Shown here piece by piece: positions 43,298 through 52,737 of a stretch of 64,000 bases of DNA. Position 1 is the stretch's first letter. Every line of letters begins with the position of its first letter. Source of the stretch: RZZS01 sp964498755 (GTDB taxonomy: Bacteria; Pseudomonadota; Alphaproteobacteria; Micavibrionales; Micavibrionaceae); NCBI GenBank assembly GCA_964498755.1, contig CAZCIB010000001.1, positions 1 through 64,000 of the forward strand, in the 5' to 3' direction. The position numbers and the translations under genes were made by a program. The notes below the pieces were generated by a model. The model had not been told where the DNA came from, ran no database searches, and worked only from the letters and a program-made list of their open reading frames with translations.

Positions 43298-44605
43298 TTA
43301 AACCCGTAAAACCCCGTACACTCCGTCATGAATGTCCGCATGGACGGATTTCATGTCTTCAAGCGGGAGTTCGTGCAGTTTCAAATCCCGCTCTTCAGCC
43401 ATGCGCACGATCCTGCCCGTGACGTGGTGCGCGTCTCTGAAGGGCAGGCCGAGCTCCATCACCAGCCAGTCGGCCAGCCGCGTCGCCGTGGCGAAACCGT
43501 CTTCGGCCGCCGCGCGCATTTTATCCGTCCGCCAGCGCGCGCTTTCAATCATGCCGGTCATCGCCTCCAGGCACAAAGACAATGCGTCGAAGGAATCGAA
43601 CACGGGCTCTTTATCCTCCTGCATATCCTTGTTATAGGCGAGGGGAAGGCCCTTCATCACCGTCATGAGCTGCACGAGATTGCCGGTGAGCCGCCCCGTC
43701 TTGCCGCGCACAAGCTCGGCGGCGTCCGGGTTTTTCTTCTGCGGCATGATCGAGGAGCCCGTGCTCCACGCGTCGGACATCGTGACAAAGCCGAATTGCG
43801 GCGCGCTCCAGAGAATAATTTCCTCGGCGAGACGCGAGAGATGCAGGCCCGTCTGGGCGCAGGCGAACAGGAATTCATTGGCGAAGTCGCGCGCCGAAAC
43901 CGCGTCCATCGTGTTGGCCATGGGCCTGTCGAAGCCGAGTTCGCGGGCCGTAAACTCCCGGTCGATCGGGAAGGGCGTTCCGGCCAGCGCCGCCGCGCCG
44001 AGCGGGCATGCGTTGAGGCGGTTTTTACAGTCTTCGAAGCGGCCCGCGTCGCGGGAGAGCATTTCCGCATAGGCGCCCAAATGCAACGCAAGCGTCACCG
44101 GCTGCGCGGTCTGAAGATGCGTAAAGCCCGGCATGACGGCGTCTTTATGTTCCTCAGATATTTTATTAAATGCGCCGATGAGCGCGTTGATTTTATTAAT
44201 GAGTTCCGCGCAGGCGTCGCGCGTCCAGAGGCGGAAATCGGTGGCGACCTGATCGTTCCGGGATCGCGCGGTATGCAGCCGCCCCGCCGCATCGCCGACA
44301 AGCTCTTTGAGTCGGGATTCGATGTTCATATGAATATCTTCGAGCTCCGTTTTAAACTGGAATCTTCCTTCCGCGATTTCAGTTTCAATCTGGTCAAGGC
44401 CGCCCAGTATCGCCGCGCCGTCTTCTTCGCTGATAATTTCCTGCCGCATCAGCATTTTGCAGTGGGCTTTTGATCCGGCGATATCCTGCCGCCACAGGCG
44501 TTTATCAATGTGAATAGAGGCGTTGATCTGCTCCATGATGTCGGATGGCCTGTCTTCAAACCGCCCGCCCCAGATTGCGCTGCTTTCTTTTTTTATCATG
44601 TTCAT
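43298..44605 (-). CDS. argH: Argininosuccinate lyase, C-terminus shortened
   Basis: It cleaves argininosuccinate to arginine and fumarate, the last step of arginine synthesis. Family blocks are WGGRFEDRPSDIMEQINASI, the SRNDQVATDFRLW block, and the signature GSSIMPQKKNPDAAELVRGK with the catalytic Ser. The protein has 435 residues, about 25-30 short. It stops at VYGVLRV, where homologues go on with an Ala-Ser/Cys-rich helix and a GG[TV][AS]P motif. The sequence after the stop is palindromic repeat, not a shifted argH frame. The missing part is conserved in the family, so activity may be altered, but all main catalytic regions are present. Confidence 0.93.
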   Translation of the reverse strand: MNMIKKESSAIWGGRFEDRPSDIMEQINASIHIDKRLWRQDIAGSKAHCKMLMRQEIISEEDGAAILGGLDQIETEIAEGRFQFKTELEDIHMNIESRLKELVGDAAGRLHTARSRNDQVATDFRLWTRDACAELINKINALIGAFNKISEEHKDAVMPGFTHLQTAQPVTLALHLGAYAEMLSRDAGRFEDCKNRLNACPLGAAALAGTPFPIDREFTARELGFDRPMANTMDAVSARDFANEFLFACAQTGLHLSRLAEEIILWSAPQFGFVTMSDAWSTGSSIMPQKKNPDAAELVRGKTGRLTGNLVQLMTVMKGLPLAYNKDMQEDKEPVFDSFDALSLCLEAMTGMIESARWRTDKMRAAAEDGFATATRLADWLVMELGLPFRDAHHVTGRIVRMAEERDLKLHELPLEDMKSVHADIHDGVYGVLRV

Positions 44606-44624
44606 TCAATAGCCCGAAAAGTAA

Positions 44625-44652
44625 AAGGGGCGCAACTCTTGCTGCGCCCCTT
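44625..44652 (-). terminator. Intrinsic terminator of the fasciclin gene
   Basis: AAGGGGCGCA (44625-44634) pairs with TGCGCCCCTT (44643-44652) around an eight-base loop, followed by U-rich sequence in the minus-strand transcript. It separates the fasciclin gene from argH. Confidence 0.88.
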
Positions 44653-44678
44653 CTTTACATTCCCTAGGAAGTAATCTC

Positions 44679-45221
44679 TTATTCCGGCAGGATCACTTTA
44701 TCAATGACGTGGATCACGCCGTTTTTGCCGACGATATCGGCGTAGGTGACTTTCGCGCCTTCGACCATCACGCCGTCTTCCCCGGCTTCAACGGTCAGGC
44801 TGTTGCCGGCCGCCGTCGCGACTTCCGTCATGCCGGGCTGGATATCCGTGGATTTGATTTTGCCCGGGGAGACGTGCAGCTTGAGGATATTGGCAAGCTG
44901 CTCTTTGTTTTCAGGCTTAAGAAGCTCTTCAAGCGTGCCTTCCGGCAGGGCTTCAAAAGCCTCGTTGGTTGGCGCGAAAACCGTGAACGGGCCTTCGCCG
45001 GACAGCGTGTCGGCAAGACCGGCCTCGGTTACGGCCGTAACAAGCGTAGAGAACTTGTCCTTGGAAGCCGCGATCTCGACGATCGTCATGTCGGCTTTTT
45101 TCTCCATTTTTTCGGTCTTGGCGCCGTAGTCCTTTTTATCGCCATGCATATCGGCGACCGCCGGGGCGGCCAGACCAAGCGCAATCACGGCTGCGCCCGC
45201 GAGCATCAGTTTGTTTTTCAT
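44679..45221 (-). CDS. Fasciclin-domain secreted protein
   Basis: A 180-residue protein with a signal peptide (MKNKLMLAGAAVIALGLAAP, cut after AVA), a short Lys/Glu-rich linker, and one FAS1 domain (about residues 45-180). FAS1 motifs are FTVFAPTNEAFEALP (H1 region) and GVIHVIDKVILPE (H2 region). Such proteins are periplasmic or surface-bound and are often linked to adhesion or stress, without known enzyme activity. AAGGAG lies before the ATG, and a strong terminator follows. It is a separate unit inside the arginine region, between argG and argH. Confidence 0.93.
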   Translation of the reverse strand: MKNKLMLAGAAVIALGLAAPAVADMHGDKKDYGAKTEKMEKKADMTIVEIAASKDKFSTLVTAVTEAGLADTLSGEGPFTVFAPTNEAFEALPEGTLEELLKPENKEQLANILKLHVSPGKIKSTDIQPGMTEVATAAGNSLTVEAGEDGVMVEGAKVTYADIVGKNGVIHVIDKVILPE

Positions 45222-45360
45222 TCTTCAATCTCCTTCGAAAAAGTCTGCAAAGTTATGTTTATTGTACGTCCCTCACGAACGCACACACATACAGCTATGA
45301 ATCATTCGCGGAATATCAAGGCCCGGAAAATTAAATCGGCGTAATGCGCAGGTAAGGCCG

Positions 45361-46593
<1,233 letters not shown>

Positions 46594-46598
46594 GTTCT

Positions 46599-46619
46599 CT
46601 CCGTTTTTTTCAAACGGAG
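46599..46619 (-). promoter_or_regulatory. Hairpin covering the argG ribosome binding site
   Basis: CTCCGTTT (46599-46606) pairs perfectly with AAACGGAG (46612-46619) around five bases. On the minus strand the arm nearest the start contains the only good Shine-Dalgarno sequence of argG. Confidence 0.55.
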
Positions 46620-46697
46620 TATAGGGAGAAGAGCGGACGAAGGGAAGGGGCGTTTAATCAGGCTACAGGACAATCTCTTGAGACCCTTGCAGAACGG

Positions 46698-46906
<209 letters not shown>

Positions 46907-47130
46907 GTGTTTTTTTCAAGCGATGGCGTTTAATTGAGCGCGGGTCCGAGCGGCTTAACCTCAGCCTCAACTGCAACCACGCCGCCGTCGCGGACGGCGT
47001 GATTGCAGGCGCGCGCTGAAATATTTTGCTCAAAAATAGCTCGAACCTTTTTGCGCGCTCGCTACGGCGTGTTGAGCGCGCACACTGTTCTGTGCAAGAT
47101 AAATTCTACGAGAAAGCCGCGGCAGTATTT

Positions 47131-47724
47131 TTACCTTAGAAACTCCGGCATTCCCTCAATAATAATTGCAGCGTTGGGTTTATGGGTTAAAGCATCAGTG
47201 CATTGCTCAAACTCATCAAGATACCCGTCTGAAGGATCAATTATTAAACTTTCGCCGTCCACTGAAAGTGTCAGATTGCCCTGAACCGAGGCTGTTTGTT
47301 TATATAAATCGACAATTGCATTATAGCAATTTCCTTCATCGGTGTTAGTTAGTGGAAAGGCCTCATTCAGGCCAGGGGGGACGATTATCTCTGCATGTTC
47401 AGGTGGAACGTATTCGTCATTAACGGTTCCGCCGTTTGCAAGTGCTTGGAAGCAATCAGAAAGGGCACCATAGTAATCCCTTGAAAGATAATCACCGTCA
47501 ATGACAACGTCGGCAACTCCATTACCTGATAAGCGGAACTGATTAAAAACAGGACCCTCATGAATTTTCTTAATAGAATTTATACATTGTTCTGTAAATT
47601 TGATTGCTTTTTCGACTGAAATATCAGCGTCAATAATACCTTCTGGAATTTCTTGCGCATTGACCGCAGTTGCCGCAGTTGCTGCACTCATAATAGCTGC
47701 TATTCCAATGTTTCTAAATTGCAT
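47131..47724 (-). CDS. Unknown secreted protein with four cysteines
   Basis: A 197-residue protein with a signal peptide (MQFRNIGIAAIMSAATAATA, cut near VNAQE). ATG 47724 is chosen over the upstream ATG at 47760, because GGGAGAG precedes it and the signal peptide then starts properly. The mature part has four Cys that could form two disulfides, two similar segments around QCINSIKKIHEG and DCFQALANGG, and a C-terminal strand AAIIIEGMPEFLR. No domain is recognised. It should be periplasmic or exported. Confidence 0.7.
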   Translation of the reverse strand: MQFRNIGIAAIMSAATAATAVNAQEIPEGIIDADISVEKAIKFTEQCINSIKKIHEGPVFNQFRLSGNGVADVVIDGDYLSRDYYGALSDCFQALANGGTVNDEYVPPEHAEIIVPPGLNEAFPLTNTDEGNCYNAIVDLYKQTASVQGNLTLSVDGESLIIDPSDGYLDEFEQCTDALTHKPNAAIIIEGMPEFLR

Positions 47725-47794
47725 CACACACTCTCCCGTTTGAATTCGATCCAGCACCATATAATTATTTATGAAAAACTGTCAAGCGGTTTTT

Positions 47795-48682
47795 TTAACC
47801 CGCCAGCTTCACGCCCGCGTCTTTTAAACACCACGCCAGAATGGCTTTTTGCGCGTGCAGCCTGTTTTCCGCCTCGTCATAGATCACGCAGGCGTCGGAC
47901 GCCAGAACTTCGTCGGTGGCTTCCTCGCCGCGGTGGACGGGCATGCAGTGCATGAAAATCGCGCCGTCTTTGGCTTTGGCCATCAGTTCCGCGTTGACCT
48001 GATAGGGCAGGAACATGTCGATGGCTTTGCCTTCCTGTCCCATTGAGACCCATGTGTCGGTGACGATGACGTCGGCGTCTCTGGCGGCTTCCGCCGGGTC
48101 GTGGGTGAGAGAGATATCGCTTCCGGCTTTTCCGGCGAGGGCTTCCGGCACGGCGCAGACAAGCTCGAAATCCCAGATCTTCGCGGCCTGCGCCCATGTG
48201 CGCGAGACGTTGTTGATATCGCCCAGCCATGTGGCCTTGATGCCCTTGATACGGCCGAGCTTTTCCTCGACGGTCATCATATCCGCCATGATCTGGCACG
48301 GGTGCGACTCGTTCGTCATGCCGTTGATGACGGGAATGGTCGTGTGCTTCGCCAGCGTTTCAAGCGTCTTATGATCGCTCATTCTTATCATGATCGCGTC
48401 GACATAGCGCGACAGGACGGCCCCTGTATCCTCAATGCTTTCCGCGCCGGTGAGCTGCATCTCTTCCATGTTCATAACGATCGTATGCCCGCCGAGCTGC
48501 TTCATCGCGACTTCAAAGCTCATGCGCGTGCGTGTCGAGCGCTTATCAAACACCATCGCGAGCGAGAGCCCGTCGAAAAGCTGCGGCGGCGCGTATTTCA
48601 AACCCTTTAAACGGCGCGCCTCGTCAATGATCCCTTTAAGGGTCATCGGCGGAATATCGGGGAGGTTAAGGAAATGGCGCAT
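47795..48682 (-). CDS. argF: Ornithine carbamoyltransferase
   Basis: It converts ornithine and carbamoyl phosphate to citrulline. The 295-residue protein has the carbamoyl phosphate site FDKRSTRTRMSFEV, the HPCQ motif in NESHPCQIMADMMT, and the ornithine-binding HCMP (HCMPVHRGEEA, usually HCLP). Length is near the lower family range. Its leader (48683-48790) is made of degenerate cagtttgtcagt-like units, part of which is duplicated upstream of the next gene (49398-49423). Confidence 0.96.
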   Translation of the reverse strand: MRHFLNLPDIPPMTLKGIIDEARRLKGLKYAPPQLFDGLSLAMVFDKRSTRTRMSFEVAMKQLGGHTIVMNMEEMQLTGAESIEDTGAVLSRYVDAIMIRMSDHKTLETLAKHTTIPVINGMTNESHPCQIMADMMTVEEKLGRIKGIKATWLGDINNVSRTWAQAAKIWDFELVCAVPEALAGKAGSDISLTHDPAEAARDADVIVTDTWVSMGQEGKAIDMFLPYQVNAELMAKAKDGAIFMHCMPVHRGEEATDEVLASDACVIYDEAENRLHAQKAILAWCLKDAGVKLAG

Positions 48683-48736
48683 GTCAGTCTCTTTAGTTTG
48701 TTCAGTCTTGTCAGTTTGGTCAGTCTTATCAGTTTA

Positions 48737-48762
48737 TCAGTGAGCCAGTGATACACGAAAAA
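48737..48762. repeat. Direct repeat, left copy (argF leader)
   Basis: A 26-base sequence (tcagtgagccagtgataca and on) is identical at 49398-49423, 661 bases away, with weaker similarity for about 25 more bases to the right. The unit between the copies holds one gene, 48780-49373. Confidence 0.85.
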
Positions 48763-48779
48763 CCGCCAAGATCAAACCA

Positions 48780-49373
48780 CTAACCAATTGAAAATGGCGG
48801 GAACTGGCCTTTCGCTGGCCCGGTTCTCTCTCCCAGTGTCTCAGTCGGGTAATCTGGATCGGCTTGCCAGCCTTTAAATACCTCGGCGCGGATGCGCGTT
48901 TCAAGCGTTAACGGGTCATTTTGCGCATCAATAACCGTCATTCCATTATGCAGAGCAACGGCTAGAAGTTGCGGGTCCGGCGTTACAAGGAGGCAATTGC
49001 CGGGATCGTTGATACCGAGGTCCCAGTCCAGTTGTGATTGCACGTCCTTAAAAGAAAGAGGCTGCGCCAAGGCGAGTTCTTCACGCGAGTTGGCGTGAAA
49101 ACCTTCATCAAGAAGCGGGTTGATTTCACTCATGCGAGCGCAAGGCGGAATTGTGCGCAACAGGTCCAGTTCTTCCGTGCGAACGGTTTCGGGATAAGCC
49201 AGATGCAAAGAGAGTTCCCTGCCGTCGATGCTCGCCTCGTGAAAATTCGAAGCGTCAATGACGATCTGCTCCACGAGCTCCCGGTATTCCAGGCGAAGTT
49301 GCGGAAATGCGGTTTCAAAAGGCTCGATTTCCTGAAACAGGAACGCGGCATCAAAGATGAGGGCTTTGTTCAT
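48780..49373 (-). CDS. Unknown protein, weak PIN-like features, inserted before argF
   Basis: A 197-residue acidic protein. The N-terminal ALIFDAAFLF and the later segment CLLVTPDPQLLAVALHNGMT resemble the first and last strands of PIN-type nuclease domains, with Asp residues at fitting places. The middle acidic positions are not clear, and I rate this only as a hint. The C-terminal part (GERTGPAKGQFPPFSIG) is Gly/Pro-rich. The gene sits between two copies of the argF leader (direct repeats), so it looks inserted. Its own leader is thus a copy of that of argF. Confidence 0.65.
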   Translation of the reverse strand: MNKALIFDAAFLFQEIEPFETAFPQLRLEYRELVEQIVIDASNFHEASIDGRELSLHLAYPETVRTEELDLLRTIPPCARMSEINPLLDEGFHANSREELALAQPLSFKDVQSQLDWDLGINDPGNCLLVTPDPQLLAVALHNGMTVIDAQNDPLTLETRIRAEVFKGWQADPDYPTETLGERTGPAKGQFPPFSIG

Positions 49374-49397
49374 ATCAGTTGTTAGTGGTTCAGTTTG

Positions 49398-49423
49398 TCA
49401 GTGAGCCAGTGATACACGAAAAA
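49398..49423. repeat. Direct repeat, right copy
   Basis: Identical over 26 bases to 48737-48762. It lies 25 bases upstream of the inserted gene's ATG, in the same relation as the left copy to argF, apart from extra short units in the argF leader. Confidence 0.85.
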
Positions 49424-49468
49424 CTGACCGAACTGAACCACTAATAAACGAATAAACTAACAGACTGG

Positions 49469-49523
49469 CCAAACCAAAAAAACTAACCGACTGTCTCACT
49501 GACAATGCTGAGAGCTTCATCGA
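49469..49523. repeat. Left flank of the scaffold gap, 55 bases
   Basis: These 55 bases are identical to 49624-49678 on the other side of the N run and contain the last codons of argD. They are an assembly overlap and not a biological repeat. Confidence 0.9.
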
Positions 49524-49623
49524 NNNNNNNNNNNNNNNNNNNNNNNNNNNNNNNNNNNNNNNNNNNNNNNNNNNNNNNNNNNNNNNNNNNNNNNNNNNNN
49601 NNNNNNNNNNNNNNNNNNNNNNN
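49524..49623. other. Scaffold gap of exactly 100 N
   Basis: The run of N has a fixed length of 100 and is flanked by identical 55-base ends (49469-49523 and 49624-49678). Merging these ends removes the gap without losing a gene. Confidence 0.97.
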
Positions 49624-49637
49624 CCAAACCAAAAAAA

Positions 49638-50828
49638 CTAACCGACTGTCTCACTGACAATGCTGAGAGCTTCATCGACATGCTCTTTGCCGATCACAAG
49701 CGGCGGGACGAAGCGCAGCGCGTTCTCGCCGCAGGAGAGCGCGATCAGGCCGTTTTTGAGGAGCTGTTTTTTCAGGATATCGGCGTCGCCGCCCATATAA
49801 TCCGCGGCAATCATCAGGCCGAGCCCGCGCACGTTTTCAAACGCGCCGGTTTCTTCGGCAAGCTGATTGAGGCGGTTCCGCAGATAATCCCCCGTCTCGC
49901 GCACGTTCTTCGGGAAGTCCGGGTTTTGAACTTCGTTCAACACGGCGCGCACGGCCGCGCAGGCGAGCGGATTGCCGCCATAGGTGCTGCCGTGGCTGCC
50001 CGGCGTGATATGCTTTGTGAGTTCTTTTTTGCCCATGAACGCGCCGACGGGAAATCCTGCGCCCAGACCCTTGGCGAGCGCGATCAGATCCGGCTCAACG
50101 CCGTAATATTGAAAGGCGTGAACATGGCCGATCCGGCCCATGCCGCATTGGACTTCGTCGAAGATGAGGGCGGCTCCGTATTCGTCGCACAGCGCGCGCA
50201 GGCCTTGCAGGAATTCTTTCGTCGCGGGGATAATCCCGCCTTCGCCCTGCACGGGCTCGACGATGACGGCGGAGGTATTGGCGTTCATTTTCGCGGCGAC
50301 GGATTCGAGATCGTTAAACACGGCCTCATGCGTTCCGGCAAGCAGGGGCGTAAAGCCCTTGCGGTATTCGCCCTGCCCGTTTACGGACAATGCGCCCATC
50401 GTGCGCCCATGGAACGAGTCGCGCGCGTAGACGACTTCATAGGCGTCCGGCCCTTTGGTTTCCGTGGACCATTTGCGCGCGGTCTTGAGAACGCCCTCGA
50501 CGGCTTCCGCCCCGGTCGAGCAGAAAAACACCTGATCGAACGCGCCGTCCGCGCTTTCCAGTAACGCGTCCGCCGCAGCGACGCGCTGTTTGTCGGCCAC
50601 ATAGCACAGGCCCATATGCATTTTGTCGATCTGCTCATGCAGCGCTTTTGTATAGGCGGGATGCCGGTAGCCCAGCATGCTCACCGCGATGCCCGCGCCG
50701 AAATCGAGATATTTCTTCCCGTCCGTATCATAGAGATAAACGCCTTCGCCGCGCTCGAACTGCACCGGCCAGAACGGATAGACATTGATCAGGACGTCGT
50801 TTGCGTGGTTTAGAAAATCATCGGGCAT
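49638..50828 (-). CDS. argD: Acetylornithine/succinylornithine-type aminotransferase, copy 1
   Basis: A class III PLP aminotransferase of 396 residues, for the N-acetylglutamate semialdehyde to N-acetylornithine step. The PLP site has FCSTGAEAVEGVLK, the Asp in ALIFDEVQCGMGR and the Schiff-base Lys in LIALAKGLGAGFPVGA. A second, divergent copy lies at 51351-52517. One of them may act on another substrate, such as succinyldiaminopimelate or 4-aminobutyrate. The stop lies in the 55-base overlap next to the scaffold gap, so its last codons appear twice in the assembly. Confidence 0.92.
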   Translation of the reverse strand: MPDDFLNHANDVLINVYPFWPVQFERGEGVYLYDTDGKKYLDFGAGIAVSMLGYRHPAYTKALHEQIDKMHMGLCYVADKQRVAAADALLESADGAFDQVFFCSTGAEAVEGVLKTARKWSTETKGPDAYEVVYARDSFHGRTMGALSVNGQGEYRKGFTPLLAGTHEAVFNDLESVAAKMNANTSAVIVEPVQGEGGIIPATKEFLQGLRALCDEYGAALIFDEVQCGMGRIGHVHAFQYYGVEPDLIALAKGLGAGFPVGAFMGKKELTKHITPGSHGSTYGGNPLACAAVRAVLNEVQNPDFPKNVRETGDYLRNRLNQLAEETGAFENVRGLGLMIAADYMGGDADILKKQLLKNGLIALSCGENALRFVPPLVIGKEHVDEALSIVSETVG

Positions 50829-50927
50829 GCGTAGAGGATAGCCGGGAAAGAGGGCAGGGGCAATGCTCTCTTGAATCGTGGCCCGCGAGCGGCTAACGTT
50901 TGAATAAGTAATTTTCCATATATTGTA

Positions 50928-51062
50928 ATTCCGAGCGTAGCCTGCGCTTGTTATACAAGAGCGGGCGCAGCCGAGGAATCCGTGTAAAATGGATAGTGGA
51001 TCATATCTCTCCGCTTCGCCCGCCTTCGTATTGACGAAGGCGCGGCTTCGGTCGAGATGACA
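50928..51062. repeat. Family A-like nested palindrome
   Basis: The ends taattccgagcgtagcctgc and gcttcggtcgagatgaca carry inner pairs such as gcctgcgcttg / caagagcgggcgcagcc and cgccttcg / cgaaggcg. It is a diverged or composite member of the CGTCATCCCG family. Confidence 0.6.
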
Positions 51063-51075
51063 TTTTTGACGATAT

Positions 51076-51276
51076 TTATAGTCACTTGAATAGATAATAA
51101 TTCATTTTTGCGCCCTGATTATCGCCAAAAAGTTTTTAAACTACAGAGCGCGCAGAGAACGCAGAGATTACAGCTCTTGAAAAAACTCTGCGCTCTTTGC
51201 GATCTCTGTAGTTTAATGTTTTTCAGGCAGAAAAATCAGGTTGAAAGCGGACAATTATTTACGCAAGGAACTATAA
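51076..51276. repeat. MITE-like nested palindrome (family C), copy 2
   Basis: The left end ttatagtcacttgaataga and the right end aattatttacgcaaggaact-ataa are imperfect inverted repeats. Inside, aaactacagagcgcgcagag faces ctttgcgatctctgtagttt. The left half, with ctgattatc before the arm, matches the copy at 40801-41022. Confidence 0.75.
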
Positions 51277-51350
51277 TTTGCGCTTGTCTGCGGAGTAAAC
51301 TGGATTGCTTCGTCCCCCGGATCAAGGGTCGGTGTCCACACGGGAGACGT

Positions 51351-52517
51351 TTACAAAATGTCCCTCAAAACTTGAAGCGCCGCTTCCGCCTCGGCCTTGC
51401 CAATAATGAGGGGCGGGAGGAGGCGGAGGGTTTTGGTTCCCGATTTCCACGGCAGGAAACCGCGCTTCGCGCATTCGTCGAGAACTTCATCGCGCGGTTT
51501 TTTGACGTCAATGCCGATCATTAAACCTTTGCCGCGCACCTCTTCGACGCCGTCCAGTTTTCGCAGTTCCGCCAGCAGATAATCGCCTGTCTCTGTAACG
51601 TTCTCCAGAAATCCGGGTTTGAGGATTTCATCCAGAACCACGCAGGCGAGGCGGCAGGCCAGCGGGCCTCCCCCAAACGTCGTGCCGTGGTCGCCGGGCT
51701 TGAAGGCCGCCGCGAATTTCTCCCGCGCCAGCATCGCGCCGATGGGAAAACCGTTCCCCAGTCCTTTGGCGAGCGTGATGATATCGGGTTCGACGCCGAA
51801 TTGCGTATAGGCGAAGAGGCTGCCCGTCCGGCCCATGCCGCATTGGATTTCATCGAAAATGAGGGCGGTGTTATGTTTATCGCAAATCGTCCGCAGGCCC
51901 TGTAAAAATTCTTTTTCGGCCGGAACGACGCCGGTTTCGCCCTGTATCGGCTCGAGGATGATCGCCGCCGTTTTATCGCTTACGAGCGCTCTCACGCTCT
52001 CCAGATCGTTGAACGTGGCAAACCGCGCGCCCGGCAAAACGGGCTCGAACGGGGCGTGTTTCGCCTTCGTCCACGTGACCGAGAGCGCGCCGTACGTGCG
52101 CCCGTGAAAGGCGTTTTCAAAGCAGATGGTCTCAATACAATCCGGGCCCTTGTTTTCCTTCGCCCATTTGCGCGAAAGCTTGAGCGCGGCTTCGGTCGCT
52201 TCGGTTCCCGAATTACAATAAAACACCTTGTCCATGCAGGAATGGGAGGTCAGGATTTCCGCCGCGCGGACTTTCCATTCCGAGAGATGCGAGCCGGAGA
52301 GGTGATTGACTTTGGCGATCTGGTCTGCGGCGGCGGCGACATAGGCCGGGTGGTTGTGGCCGAGCGCGTTCACGGCGATGCCGCTCGTAAAGTCGAGATA
52401 TTTCTTGCCGTCCCGTTCAAACAGATACGCGCCTTCCCCGTATTCAAGGCCGGTATCCTGCCAGTCGAAGACGCTCATCAGGACGTTTTGTGCGCGGGTG
52501 GTTAAGTTGGGGGTCAT
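51351..52517 (-). CDS. argD: Acetylornithine aminotransferase, copy 2
   Basis: A class III PLP aminotransferase of 388 residues, clearly related to copy 1. Shared blocks include DGKKYLDFTSGIAVNALGHN, FYCNSGTEATEAALKLSRKW, ALIFDEIQCGMGRTG and the Lys in ITLAKGLGNGFPIGA. This copy (SGSHLSEW after residue 70, NSGTEATEAALK) looks closer to the usual alphaproteobacterial ArgD. The two copies are separated by 522 bases of repeats. It is followed downstream by copy 1 and preceded by argB on the same strand. Confidence 0.93.
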   Translation of the reverse strand: MTPNLTTRAQNVLMSVFDWQDTGLEYGEGAYLFERDGKKYLDFTSGIAVNALGHNHPAYVAAAADQIAKVNHLSGSHLSEWKVRAAEILTSHSCMDKVFYCNSGTEATEAALKLSRKWAKENKGPDCIETICFENAFHGRTYGALSVTWTKAKHAPFEPVLPGARFATFNDLESVRALVSDKTAAIILEPIQGETGVVPAEKEFLQGLRTICDKHNTALIFDEIQCGMGRTGSLFAYTQFGVEPDIITLAKGLGNGFPIGAMLAREKFAAAFKPGDHGTTFGGGPLACRLACVVLDEILKPGFLENVTETGDYLLAELRKLDGVEEVRGKGLMIGIDVKKPRDEVLDECAKRGFLPWKSGTKTLRLLPPLIIGKAEAEAALQVLRDIL

Positions 52518-52535
52518 TGTAACTCCTTATCCTTT

Positions 52536-52737
52536 TTAACGCAAAGCACGCGGAGCACACAAAGATTACCACGCGAAGCGCAGAATTATTGAATCAGCGT
52601 CCATGAACCACAGCGCGCACAGAGATCACAGCGACGTTTGCGCAGGCTTCGCTGTGTACGCTGTGATCGCCGTGGTTTAAAAAAGCGCACTCCGTGCGCG
52701 AAAACCTCTATTTGCTCCGCGTGCTTTGCGTTAAAAA
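52536..52737. repeat. Family C nested palindrome between argD and argB
   Basis: Outer arms ttaacgcaaagcacgcggag and ctccgcgtgctttgcgttaa enclose arms gaaccacagcgcgcacagag and acgctgtgatcgccgtggtt. The inner pair matches 32808-32882. It lies exactly between the two genes, filling nearly all 220 bases. Confidence 0.85.

Larger units (their letters stand above)
50829..51350. other. Gene-poor stretch between the two argD copies
   Basis: This 522-base gap contains a family A-like repeat (50928-51062) and a MITE-like element (51076-51276). The remaining bases show no gene and no clear promoter. Confidence 0.7.

Noticed and set aside
46935..47025. Possible gene remnant (VVAVEAEVKPLGPALN on the minus strand)
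   Set aside because: It is too short, has no start, and part of it is a small palindrome; no family could be named.
48683..49500. Possible CRISPR or tandem-repeat array in the cagtttgtcagt-like leaders
   Set aside because: The units are degenerate, differ in length and have no spacers; they are low-complexity leaders, one of which is duplicated.
49469..49678. 55-base direct repeat as a biological duplication or att site
   Set aside because: It is exactly at the edges of a 100-N scaffold gap and is best explained as an unmerged contig overlap.
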